NCBI RefSeq assembly: GCF_009857505.1
Contig: NZ_WWCP01000002.1
Coordinates: 1-64,000, forward strand
Source of the DNA: Duganella lactea
GTDB taxonomy: Bacteria; Pseudomonadota; Gammaproteobacteria; Burkholderiales; Burkholderiaceae_D
DNA length: 64,000 nucleotides
Reading direction: 5' to 3'
Part shown: one piece after another, positions 53,145-61,727 of the stretch
Position numbering within the stretch: position 1 is the first letter of the stretch
Layout: the number at the start of each line of letters is the position of its first letter
Position numbers and translations under genes: made by a program
Notes under the pieces: model-generated
What the model was told of the DNA's origin: nothing
What the model saw: only the letters and a program-made list of their open reading frames with translations
The model's database searches: none

Positions 53145-53945
53145 ATGCAACTGTCGATACGGCACGAAACCCGCTATACCTACACGCTGCCGCTGGCCTA
53201 CACCATCCAGCAGCTGCACCTGACGCCGCGGGTCGAGCCGCAGCAGCATGTGCTGTCCTGGAACCTGTCCACGCCCGGCCACGTGCACGCCTACGCCGAC
53301 GCTTACGGCAACCAGTCGCACACGATGACCATGACCGTGCCGCATCAGACGCTGGCCATTGTGGCCAGCGGCATCGTCAAAACGGTGGCGCCGGACCGGG
53401 GCCGCATCGTCGCCGACGCGCTGTCGCCGCTGATCTTTACCGTGCCGACGCGGCTGACGGAGGCCACGCCGGGCATTCTGGAACTGGCGGCGTCCTGCTT
53501 GCCGGACAGCAAGGCCATGACCCGTGACCTGATGTGTCTGGCCGAGCACATCTTTGGTGCGGTCCGGTATCAAAGCGGTGCGACGGCGGTGTCCACCACC
53601 GCCAGCGACGCGCTCGCCCTGGGCCAGGGCGTGTGCCAGGACCATGCCCACCTGTTTCTGGCCTGCTGCCATGCGCATGGCATTCCGGCGCGCTACGTGT
53701 CCGGCTACATCGATCCCGGCAACACCGGCCACGCCGCCAGCCACGCCTGGGTCGACGCCTGGGCGGAGGACCGTGATTACACCGGCTGGGTCAGCATCGA
53801 CGTGACCCACGCGCGGCAGATGACGGACGCCTATTGCCGCCTGGCCATCGGCCGCGATTATGACGGCGCGGCGCCGGTGCGCGGCATGCGGCGCGGCGGC
53901 GGCGCCGAGTCGCTGAGCGTGGATGTTCAGATCGTGCCGCAGTGA
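53145..53945 (+). CDS. Transglutaminase-like cysteine protease/transferase
   Basis: Protein of 266 aa with an N-terminal Bact_transglu_N domain (SIRHETRYTYTLPLAYTIQQ) and a papain-like core. The triad is C164 (GQGVCQDHAHLF), H200 (SHAWVDAW) and D219 (VSIDVTHAR). No signal peptide, so cytosolic. In this conserved operon it is predicted to cleave or transfer the product of the ATP-grasp enzyme. AAGGA lies 8 nt before the ATG; 14 nt after the alpha-E gene. Confidence 0.92.
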   Translation: MQLSIRHETRYTYTLPLAYTIQQLHLTPRVEPQQHVLSWNLSTPGHVHAYADAYGNQSHTMTMTVPHQTLAIVASGIVKTVAPDRGRIVADALSPLIFTVPTRLTEATPGILELAASCLPDSKAMTRDLMCLAEHIFGAVRYQSGATAVSTTASDALALGQGVCQDHAHLFLACCHAHGIPARYVSGYIDPGNTGHAASHAWVDAWAEDRDYTGWVSIDVTHARQMTDAYCRLAIGRDYDGAAPVRGMRRGGGAESLSVDVQIVPQ

Positions 53946-53986
53946 GCAGTGTAAAATAACGGTACTTCTAATCAATACTTGTAAAC

Positions 53987-54862
53987 ATGACTTACTGTGT
54001 GGGCATGCGCCTGAATGCCGGGCTGGTGTTTTTATCGGATTCGCGGACCAATGCGGGCGTGGATCAGGTCGGCACGTTCCGCAAGATGAGCGTGTTTGAA
54101 CTGGCCGGTGACCGCGCGATGGTCATGATGACGGCTGGCAACCTGTCGATATCGCAATCGATCCGCCAACTGGTGACCGAGCTGAAGACCGAGGACGGTC
54201 ACAGCATCTGGACCGTGCCCAGCATGTACGAGGCGGCGCGCATCCTCGGCGAGGCCGTGCGCCAGGTGCATGAGCGCGACGCCAAGGGCTTGGCGGACTT
54301 CGGCATCGAGTTCAACGTCAGCATTATTTTTGGCGGCCAGATCAAGGGCGAGCGTTGCCGCCTGTTCCAGATCTACTCGGCCGGCAATTTCATCGAGTCG
54401 CATGACGAGAACACCTATTTCCAGATCGGCGAGGCCAAATATGGCAAGCCCATCATCGACCGCGTGGTCAGCCCGGCCACCTCGCTCGACGATGCCGCCA
54501 AGTGCGCGCTGATTTCGATGGACTCCACACTGCGCTCGAATGTCTCGGTCGGCCTGCCGCTGGACCTGCTGGTGTATGAAAGCGACAAACTGGCGGTCAG
54601 TCATTTTGTAACAATTGATGAACGCAACGAGTATTTCCAGATGATCCGCAACACCTGGGGCCAGCAGCTGAAGACGGTTTTCGAGGGGCTGGAGGCGCCG
54701 CTATGGAATGCCGCGCCGGAGACACCGGGCAATGTGTTACATTCGGCCAACACCAACAGCAAGCCGGTGCGGGTAGCGCCGCCGTCCGGCGTGACGGCGC
54801 CGATGGCGTCGCCGCTACCGCTGCAGACCTTGTCGCAGCAATTTCACGATGGGCAGCAGTAA
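53987..54862 (+). CDS. Anbu, proteasome-type protease
   Basis: Ntn-hydrolase of 291 aa of the Anbu/BPH family (proteasome beta and HslV relatives). It begins MTYCVGMRLNAGLVFLSDSR, so T2 would be the N-terminal nucleophile after Met removal; DSRTNAG, MVMMTAGNLSISQSIRQLV and ALISMDSTLRSNVSVGLPLD follow. The core ends near residue 245; a low-complexity Pro/Ser tail of about 45 residues is extra. Anbu proteins form open helical or ring assemblies, and the substrate is unknown. The gap to the transglutaminase gene is 41 nt. Confidence 0.92.
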   Translation: MTYCVGMRLNAGLVFLSDSRTNAGVDQVGTFRKMSVFELAGDRAMVMMTAGNLSISQSIRQLVTELKTEDGHSIWTVPSMYEAARILGEAVRQVHERDAKGLADFGIEFNVSIIFGGQIKGERCRLFQIYSAGNFIESHDENTYFQIGEAKYGKPIIDRVVSPATSLDDAAKCALISMDSTLRSNVSVGLPLDLLVYESDKLAVSHFVTIDERNEYFQMIRNTWGQQLKTVFEGLEAPLWNAAPETPGNVLHSANTNSKPVRVAPPSGVTAPMASPLPLQTLSQQFHDGQQ

Positions 54863-54911
54863 GCGGCCATCGCATGTGATAGGATAAAGACAACCTGTCC
54901 TGGAGTTCTGC

Positions 54912-55286
54912 ATGAGTGAAGAAAGCATCTTCTCGGTCGATACGCTGGTGAAGTACATGGGCAATGACGACAAAGCCCTGGGCATTGTCGCCAAAATCGT
55001 GCGCGATGCCTGCGCGCCCGGTCTGGAACCGTTCGAACAGGCCGGCGCCGCCCTGCGGGAAGGCCGGCTGGACGACGCCGGCAAGATCTTCCACAGCGTG
55101 CGCGGTTCAATCGGCGCGCTGGGCGCCAAACGCCTCGTCAGCGCCTCGCTGAAGCTGGAGCAAGCCATCGCCGAACAGCGCGGCGACGCCATCCCTTCCC
55201 TGTTTGCCGCATTGGAATCCGAATACCAGCTAGTCTTGCGTGACGCGCAAGATTGGCTGCAACGCAACACACCGGCCGCCGGCTGA
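54912..55286 (+). CDS. Hpt domain phosphotransfer protein
   Basis: Protein of 124 aa, single Hpt four-helix domain. The phosphorylatable histidine is H61 in IFHSVRGSIGALGA. Helices before (DTLVKYMGNDDKALGIVAKI) and after (RLVSASLKLEQAIAEQRGDA) match the family. It would relay phosphate between hybrid kinases and receivers. No kinase is adjacent; the phosphorelay at 21.8-25.4 kb lacks an Hpt and could be a partner, but that is speculation. GGAG lies 7 nt before the ATG. Confidence 0.85.
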   Translation: MSEESIFSVDTLVKYMGNDDKALGIVAKIVRDACAPGLEPFEQAGAALREGRLDDAGKIFHSVRGSIGALGAKRLVSASLKLEQAIAEQRGDAIPSLFAALESEYQLVLRDAQDWLQRNTPAAG

Positions 55287-55642
55287 TCTCCCCACCTTGT
55301 TTGACGATTGGTGCAATGTGCGGTTTGCTGCGTTGCACCGCGCAGCGCCGCAGCGCAACAGCTTTGCTCCCTAACGAATGGTTACAATTGTTACCCGCAA
55401 TTGTCCACTCAATACAAGTTGCCAAAAATCTTCATGCTACTATCCGCAGGACTTGCAGCAGGAGCACGTCAAAAACCGTGCGTGCGCCACTATTTACAGC
55501 AATTTTGTAGAATTCGGATGCATGAGTTTCATGATGAATGTTATTGCGTAAGTGACAATTTGCCCAAACGCAAGTATAATGGTGCATCGCATCGAGAATC
55601 CGCAGAATCAGTGTGGCGGCTTTAATCTAAGGTAAATTATTT
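55287..55642. other. Intergenic region with promoter
   Basis: About 355 bases. The left part holds GC-rich sequence with GCTGCG/CGCAGC arms able to fold (around 55327-55353). The middle is AT-rich. The right end has a good sigma-70 promoter for the lipoprotein gene (listed). No coding frame is convincing. Confidence 0.6.
55552..55580 (+). promoter_or_regulatory. Sigma-70 promoter of Sel1-like lipoprotein gene
   Basis: GTGACA at 55552-55557, 17-nt spacer, TATAAT at 55575-55580: eleven of twelve consensus bases. The leader would be about 55 nt. Confidence 0.75.
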
Positions 55643-56056
55643 ATGGAATTATTCAACAAGTCTGGTGTATTGATATCGGCACTGCTCGTCAGCGTCGGCG
55701 CTTTGATCGCTTGCCAGGCTCAAGAAGATGCCATCCCTTCGTCGACGGTGATCGAAGCTGCGGCCATGCAAATGGGCCCGGCCGGTCAGCCAGCCGCCGA
55801 GCGCCGCCTGCAGGAATGGGCGGACCAAGGCTCGCCGGTGGCCCAGCGCGAGTTGGCGCTGCGCTACCTGTCCCACCCGGACAAGCGCCGCGAAGCCCTG
55901 CAACTGTTCGAGCGCGCCGCCAGCGCGGGCGATGCTCAGGCGGCTGTCGGCCTGGTCGGCATGGAGCGTGAAGGCGTGGCCATCACCGGCGGCACCGCCT
56001 TGAACGCCGGCCGCATCATCAAGGAAGCGGCAACCGCCAATTACATTGCCCGCTGA
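55643..56056 (+). CDS. Small lipoprotein with Sel1-like helices
   Basis: Protein of 137 aa. Lipoprotein signal with SALLVSVGALIAC, lipobox LIAC at C24. The mature part has TPR/Sel1-like helical repeats (AERRLQEWADQGSPVAQREL, ALQLFERAASAGDAQAAVGL). It probably sits on the inner face of the outer membrane and binds a partner protein; none is known. Own promoter and own terminator, so monocistronic. Confidence 0.75.
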   Translation: MELFNKSGVLISALLVSVGALIACQAQEDAIPSSTVIEAAAMQMGPAGQPAAERRLQEWADQGSPVAQRELALRYLSHPDKRREALQLFERAASAGDAQAAVGLVGMEREGVAITGGTALNAGRIIKEAATANYIAR

Positions 56057-56078
56057 GTTGATTCCACGCTAAGCGACT

Positions 56079-56112
56079 AAGCCGCCCACCGTTCAGGTGC
56101 CGCGGCTTTTTT
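56079..56112 (+). terminator. Rho-independent terminator after lipoprotein gene
   Basis: AAGCCGC pairs with GCGGCTT, and inner CACC pairs with GGTG; followed by a T-rich tail (TTTTTTCTT). Confidence 0.85.
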
Positions 56113-56231
56113 CTTATGAGCCGCTTGTAGTGCTGGCGGCATTTGTGGAAGTTCCGTTTTTTCGTTTGAGGCAGATCATCTGAGCCATCCGCCGAGCACC
56201 GATACTCCTAGTTTGCGGAGGAAAGGCGACG

Positions 56232-58198
56232 ATGGATAACGCGGCACATACCCAAGCGCAGGAAGAGTTTCGTGACCAGTTGCGGGCCTTCACACGGCAG
56301 CACCACGCCGGCCACTGGAGCGGCAGTCTGGCCGACTTCATGGAGCAGGTTTTACCGGCGGCGCCGGCGCAGTTCGCGCGCAGCTCGCACCAGTATATCT
56401 GGGACATGCTGCGCTGGAGCGGCAAGGAAGGCGATGATGGCAAGCTGCGCTGCGCACTGTTTGCCGACGAGCTGTTCGGCATCGACGACGCGTTGGCTCG
56501 GGTGGCCGACTACTTCAAGGCCGCCGCCGCCGGCTCGGAAGTCGGCCGGCGCCTGCTGTTGCTGCTGGGACCACCATCGGGCGGCAAATCGACACTGGTG
56601 ATCCGATTAAAGCGCGGCCTGGAGGAATACAGCTACACCGACGCCGGCGCCATGTACGGCATCGCCGGCTGCCCGGTACGGGAATCGCCGGCTGCCCGGT
56701 ACGGGAATCGCCGCTGCATCTGGTGCCGCACACCCTGCGCGCCGGGTTCCGAGACAGTTATGGTGTCGACATTACTGGCGAACTGTGTCCGCATTGCCGC
56801 GCGCGGCTGGAGCATGAACTGGGCGGCGACTTCCTGCGCATGCCGGTCGAGCGCATCTTCATTTCCGAAGCCGGACGCAGCGCCATCGGCACCTACGCGC
56901 CGCACGATCCAAATACCGCCGACGTGGCCGATCTGGTCGGCTCGGTCGATCTGTCGCGGGTGGCGGAGTTCGGTGACGAGGGCGATCCGCGCGCCTGGTC
57001 GTGGTCCGGCACGGTGTACGCGGCCAGCCGCAGTCTGCTCGAAATGATCGAGATCCTCAAGGTCAAACGCGAGTTCCTCTACCTGTTGCTGACGCTGACG
57101 CAGGAAAAGAATGTCAAGGTCGCCCGCTTTCCGCTGATCTATCTCGATGAGACCATCCTGGCGCACACCAATCTTGCCGAGTTCCGCAAGTTTTTGCAGG
57201 AAAGCGAGAACGAGGGCCTGCTGGACCGCATGGTCATCGTGCAGGTGCCCTACACGCTCAGCTACCGCGAGGAGGCGCGCATTTACCGCAAGCTGATCCT
57301 GTCGGCGCCGGCCTTCCGCGACGTCCACCTCGATCCACACGTGCTGCATGCGGCAGCCGTCTTCGCCGTGCTGAGCCGGCTGCACGAGGGCGAGGAGCGC
57401 GATGCCGATCTCGCCAAGCGGGTGCGCCTTCACGGCGGCGAGGAAGTCGATGGCGTTCACCAGGCGGAAGCGCTACGCGTGCGCAACAAGGAAAAGGCAC
57501 CCGACGAAGGCTTGTCCGGCGTATCGCCGCGCTTTGTCATCAACGGCCTGTCGCACGCGATCATCCAGTCCGAGCGCCACAGCATCAGCACCATGGACTT
57601 GCTGCTGGCGCTGAAGGATGCGATCGAGAGCGATGCGCGCATCGAGTCCGCCCGCAAGCGGCGCTGGATCGATTATCTGGTGCTGACCCGCAAGGAGTTC
57701 TACAACCGCTGGGTCAAGGAGGATGTGCACAAGGCGCTGTTCGTGTCCTTCGAGCAGGAGGTCGCCGACCTGCTGGACAAATACCTGGACGAGGTGGAAG
57801 CCATGCTCGACAACCGCCAGGTCAAGGACCCGATCACCAATGAGGAGCGTCGCCCGGACGAGCGCTTCCTGCGCGCGGTAGAGGAAAAAATCCACATTTC
57901 CGACTCCGGCAAGCAATCGTTCCGCCAGGAAGTGGTGCGCAAGGCGATGAGCGCCTACAAGCGTGGCGAGCGCTTCGGCCTGGGCAGCCACGCGCAATTG
58001 CGGGACGCCCTGCAACACTATCTGTTTGAGCAGCGGCGCGACGTGCTGCGGCTGGTCAGCTCCTCCAAGCGGCCCGACGACGAGGTGCGGGCCAAGATTT
58101 CCGCCGTCGAGCAACGCCTGGTGGACGAATACGGCTACGACCGCCATGGCGCGCGCGAAGCGCTGAACTACGTCACCACCTTGCTGGCACAGGAGTGA
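56232..58198 (+). pseudogene. prkA: PrkA serine protein kinase gene, frameshifted by a 23-bp duplication
   Basis: Start ATG 56232 has GGAGG upstream. The first frame covers the AAA-type ATP site GPPSGGKST (residues 113-121) up to AMYGIAGCPVRESP, then goes out of frame. The second frame (from HTLRAGFRDSYGVDITGELC) runs to the normal end with FVINGLSHAI, HSISTMDLLLAL and the C-terminal kinase domain. Removing one copy of the 23-bp repeat at 56661-56706 restores one frame of 648 codons, the normal PrkA length. PrkA acts with YeaH and SpoVR, encoded next, in nutrient and stress responses. As written the protein is truncated. Confidence 0.9.
56661..56706 (+). repeat. Perfect 23-bp tandem duplication in prkA
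   Basis: Unit 56661-56683 is repeated exactly at 56684-56706; a third partial copy (ATCGCCG) follows. The unit adds 23 bases, shifting the frame by two. The ATCGCCG direct repeats flanking the unit are the likely slippage seeds, so loss of a unit could restore the gene. Confidence 0.95.
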
Positions 58199-58199
58199 T

Positions 58200-59321
58200 A
58201 TGCGCACCGACTGGTACGACCTGTTCTCACGCGGCGCCCGCGACTGGCTGCGCCACAACGACAAGGTGCGCGACGCGGTCCGCGCGCACCTGCCGGACGC
58301 CATCTCATCGCCGGACCTGATGACCGGCAATGGCCAGCGTGGCGTGCAGGTGCCGGTCAAGTTGCTGGAGCATGCGCGCTTTCGCCTGTCCGACGACTAT
58401 GCGCACGCCGGCGCCGGCCAGGGACCGGGCCAGCCGGGCGACATCCTGCGTTCACCCTACTTCGATGACGACGACAAAGGCGCCGGCAACGACAGCGGCG
58501 CCATGACACTGCTGATGGAGTTTGCCATCGACGACATCATGGACTGGTTATGGGAAGACCTGGCGCTACCGCAACTGGAACCGCGCGGCAACGCCACGCT
58601 CGACGACACCGACATGGTGCGCGCCGGCTGGGACAAGCGCGGCGCCCGCTCCAGGCTGGACCGCCGCCGCACCGTCAAGGAAGCCGTCAAACGGCGCGCC
58701 GTGCAAGCGGCACCGGCCGCCTTCACCAACGACGATCTGCGTTTCCACCAGCTGGTGCGACAGCCCAAGCCGAGCTGCAACGCGGTGGTGTTTTTCATGC
58801 TGGACGTTTCCAGCAGCATGACCACCGCCGAGCGCCGGCTGGCCAAAACGTTTTTCTTTCTCGCGCTGCAAGGCTTGCGCCGCAAATACCAGCGCATCGA
58901 CATCCGTTTTCTTGCCCACGCCGCCGAGGCCTGGGAATTTAACGAAGGCGATTTCTTCGAAGCCAGCGGCATGGGCGGCACGATGGCGTCCACCGGTTTC
59001 AAGCTGACGCTGGAATTGCTGGGACAGCGCTACGCCCCGGCCGGCTGGAACAGCTACCTTTTCTATGCCTCGGATGGCGACAATTTCTCGGAAGACCGCG
59101 GCAGCGCCAAGCTGCTGCTGGGGACCCTGGCGCAGCAAGTCAACTACCTGGGCTACGTGGAAACCTTGCCGGGCATGCCGCGTATTCAGGAAACCGAAAT
59201 GAGCCGTCTGTGGAGAGAAGGCGAAAGTCAGGGGTGGCCGATGTCCACCGTGGTGCTGACCAGCGGCGACGATGTGTTCACCGCCATCCGCCAGTTCCTG
59301 ATCCGTCAGGCGCAAACATGA
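58200..59321 (+). CDS. yeaH: YeaH/YhbH family protein (DUF444)
   Basis: Protein of 373 aa. C-terminal von Willebrand A-like domain with the MIDAS motif DVSSSM near residue 202, then FLALQGLRRKYQRIDIRFLA and ASGMGGTMASTGF. The N-terminal half is charged (RLDRRRTVKEAVKRRAVQ). The family is always linked with prkA and spoVR; the E. coli trio is yeaG-yeaH-ycgB. It starts 1 nt after the prkA stop and ends in an ATGA overlap with spoVR. Intact. Confidence 0.92.
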   Translation: MRTDWYDLFSRGARDWLRHNDKVRDAVRAHLPDAISSPDLMTGNGQRGVQVPVKLLEHARFRLSDDYAHAGAGQGPGQPGDILRSPYFDDDDKGAGNDSGAMTLLMEFAIDDIMDWLWEDLALPQLEPRGNATLDDTDMVRAGWDKRGARSRLDRRRTVKEAVKRRAVQAAPAAFTNDDLRFHQLVRQPKPSCNAVVFFMLDVSSSMTTAERRLAKTFFFLALQGLRRKYQRIDIRFLAHAAEAWEFNEGDFFEASGMGGTMASTGFKLTLELLGQRYAPAGWNSYLFYASDGDNFSEDRGSAKLLLGTLAQQVNYLGYVETLPGMPRIQETEMSRLWREGESQGWPMSTVVLTSGDDVFTAIRQFLIRQAQT

Positions 59322-60709
59322 ACCTCGACGACTACACCGAACAGCTGCAGCCATTGGCCGCAAGCCTGGGGCTGGATTACTATCCGGTCGATTTCGAACT
59401 GGTGCCGCAGAACTTCATGCTGGAGATCGCCGTCTACGGCATGCCGGTGCGCATGCATCACTGGTCGTTCGGTCTGCGCTACATTCATCAACTGCTGCAT
59501 CAGAACATGGGACACTCGCGCATCTTCGAGGTGATGTTTCCCGGCAATCCCTGCCGCGCCTACATGATGGACCGCAATTCGCTGGCGGAAAACGCGCTGG
59601 TGACCGCCCATGTGATCGGCCACGCCGACTTCGTCAAGCGCAACGAGCTGTTCGCCCGCTTCATGCGCATGGCCGGCGGCCATATCCTGGAACAGAGCGC
59701 CGCCCGCGCCCACAATCTGGAGAACGCACTGTTACGCCACGGCCAGCAAGCGGTCGAAACCGTGCTGGACGCGGCGCTGGCGCTGGAGCCGCACATCGAC
59801 GTGCATCAGCGCTTGTACCGGCCGCCCTACTCCGCGCCACCGCAAGACCAGCCGCCACCACCGCGGCAGGACGCCTTCCGCCAGCGCTACCACCAGTTAC
59901 CCGGCGAGCCGACGCCCATTCCCGCCGCTCCCAGCCGGCGCGCGATACCGCCGCATCCAGAGCAGGATTTACTGTGGTTCATCGCCCACTACGCGCCGGA
60001 ACTGCAGGACTGGGAGCGCGACATCTTCCTGGCCGTGCGTGAGGAAGCCTTCTACTTCTTCCCCGTCCACGCGTGCCAGATCATGAACGAGGGCTGGGCC
60101 TCCTACTGGCACGCGCGGCTGCTGCGCGAGGCCGATTTCCTGCCGCATGAGCTGTACCTGCAAGCGCTGCGCGCTCATTCCGACGTGGTGCGGCCCTACG
60201 ACAACGAACAGCAGTTGGCGCTGTCCATCAATCCCTACCACCTGGGATTTTGCATCTGGGAAGACATCATCGAGCGCGAAGGCATTGAGGCGGCGCGCCG
60301 CGTCTGCGCCGAAGAGGATGATTTCGGCTTCATCCGCAATTATCTGAGCCCGGCATTGGCGGACAAGCTCGATCTGTTCAGCTACCAGGAACGCAAGGAC
60401 GGCGAAACCCGCGTGCTGAGCCGCGACATCCATGAGGTACGCGAAGCCATACTCGCCCCCAAGTACAATTACGGCGCGCCGTGCATTGTGGTCGAACAGA
60501 TGAACGATGATTTCAGCCTGGTGCTGCGCCACGATCATGCCCGTGACGGCCGCGGGCTGGACCTGGCGCAGTCCGAGCAGGTGATGCATTACGTGGCGCG
60601 CGTCTGGCGCCGGCCGATGACGCTGCGCACCGTGGACTTTCGAGGGGCGCCGCGCTCGGTCGAAGTCAAACCGGCAGATTCTGCTCGTACCAGCGCAAAG
60701 CCTGCCTGA
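59318..60709 (+). CDS. spoVR: SpoVR family protein (YcgB-like)
   Basis: Protein of 463 aa from ATG 59318. Family boxes: [85 protein letters not shown]. The His/Glu-rich boxes suggest a metal site. A Pro-rich linker is at about 170-210. Third gene of the prkA-yeaH-spoVR unit. Its last 44 bases overlap the 3' end of the convergent epimerase gene, so the tail [11 protein letters not shown] is probably not conserved. Confidence 0.92.
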   Translation: MNLDDYTEQLQPLAASLGLDYYPVDFELVPQNFMLEIAVYGMPVRMHHWSFGLRYIHQLLHQNMGHSRIFEVMFPGNPCRAYMMDRNSLAENALVTAHVIGHADFVKRNELFARFMRMAGGHILEQSAARAHNLENALLRHGQQAVETVLDAALALEPHIDVHQRLYRPPYSAPPQDQPPPPRQDAFRQRYHQLPGEPTPIPAAPSRRAIPPHPEQDLLWFIAHYAPELQDWERDIFLAVREEAFYFFPVHACQIMNEGWASYWHARLLREADFLPHELYLQALRAHSDVVRPYDNEQQLALSINPYHLGFCIWEDIIEREGIEAARRVCAEEDDFGFIRNYLSPALADKLDLFSYQERKDGETRVLSRDIHEVREAILAPKYNYGAPCIVVEQMNDDFSLVLRHDHARDGRGLDLAQSEQVMHYVARVWRRPMTLRTVDFRGAPRSVEVKPADSARTSAKPA

Positions 60710-61727
60710 GACCACGCCGCAGATCGTGGGTCGGCACGTAGCCCAGCAGACTCGTTGCCTTGGCGATGTCGGCCTGCGAATGGCGCACGTCGCCAGGCCT
60801 GGACGGCGCGTACTGCGGCTGATAGTCGCGCAGATGCGCATGCCGCTCGACCAGCAGCTCGTGCAGCAGCAGGTACAACTCGTTGAGGCTGGTCCGCGCG
60901 TTCAGCGCCACGTTGTAGACCTGATTGACCGCGGCCGGCTTAACGGTCATGGTCGCCAGCAAATTGGCCTGCACGGCGTTGGCCACGTAGCAAAAATCAC
61001 GGCTGGTCTCGCCATCGCCGTTGATCACCAGTTGCCGCTTGCCGATCATGGCCGCGATCCATTGCGGAATCACGGCGGCATAGGCGCCGTTGGCGTCCTG
61101 GCGCGGACCGAACACGTTGAAATAGCGCAGGCCGATGGTTTCCAGGCCGTAGCAACGCGCGTAGACGCCGGCGTACAGCTCATTGACGTACTTGGTCAGC
61201 GCATACGGCGACAAGGCGCAGCCGATATGCTGTTCCTGCTTCGGCAGTCCCGGATGGTCGCCATAGGTGGCGCTGGAGGCGGCGTACACCACGCGCCGGA
61301 CGCCGGCATGGCGGGCCGCCTCGAACACGTTCAGTTGGCCGGTGATGTTGATGTCGTTGCACAGCAAGGGATCGTCCAGCGAGCGGCCGACCGAGCCTAG
61401 CGCCGCCTGATGCAGCACGTAATCGGCGCGGTCGCATGCCTGGCGGCAGACAGCCATGTCGCGTACGTCCCCTTCGATCAGCTCGAAACTGCGCCAGGCG
61501 CCGGGACCGACCAGCTCGCACACTTGGTCCAGATTGTGCCGATAGCCGGTGAGGAAGTTGTCCACGCCCACCACGCGCTGGCCCAGCTCCAGCAGCGATT
61601 GCAGCAGGTTGGAACCGATAAAGCCCGCCACGCCGGTGATCACCCAGCGATATTGCGCATTCTGCAGATGCTCGCGCACCAGTTGATAGGCGCAGGTGTC
61701 GGACGTGCCGTTTTCGTAGTCGCTCAT
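60666..61727 (-). CDS. UDP-N-acetylglucosamine C4-epimerase-like SDR (WbpP/TviC type)
   Basis: Extended SDR of 353 aa from ATG 61727, with GGAGG 7 nt upstream. NAD motif [11 protein letters not shown] (32-42), [15 protein letters not shown], catalytic SSATYG and YALTKYVNE (Y-x3-K). The [15 protein letters not shown] and GSVGRS features match WbpP/TviC epimerases acting on UDP-GlcNAc/UDP-GalNAc or their uronates. In WbpP/WbpO-type pathways it works with a UDP-sugar dehydrogenase; only the tail of such an enzyme remains, fused to the gene before it (TGATG, 1-nt overlap). Confidence 0.9.
   Translation of the reverse strand: MSDYENGTSDTCAYQLVREHLQNAQYRWVITGVAGFIGSNLLQSLLELGQRVVGVDNFLTGYRHNLDQVCELVGPGAWRSFELIEGDVRDMAVCRQACDRADYVLHQAALGSVGRSLDDPLLCNDINITGQLNVFEAARHAGVRRVVYAASSATYGDHPGLPKQEQHIGCALSPYALTKYVNELYAGVYARCYGLETIGLRYFNVFGPRQDANGAYAAVIPQWIAAMIGKRQLVINGDGETSRDFCYVANAVQANLLATMTVKPAAVNQVYNVALNARTSLNELYLLLHELLVERHAHLRDYQPQYAPSRPGDVRHSQADIAKATSLLGYVPTHDLRRGLRQALRWYEQNLPV

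Noticed and set aside
55378..55394. GGTTACAATTGTTACC as an operator palindrome
   Set aside because: Only the central ACAATTGT is symmetric; the outer bases do not pair.
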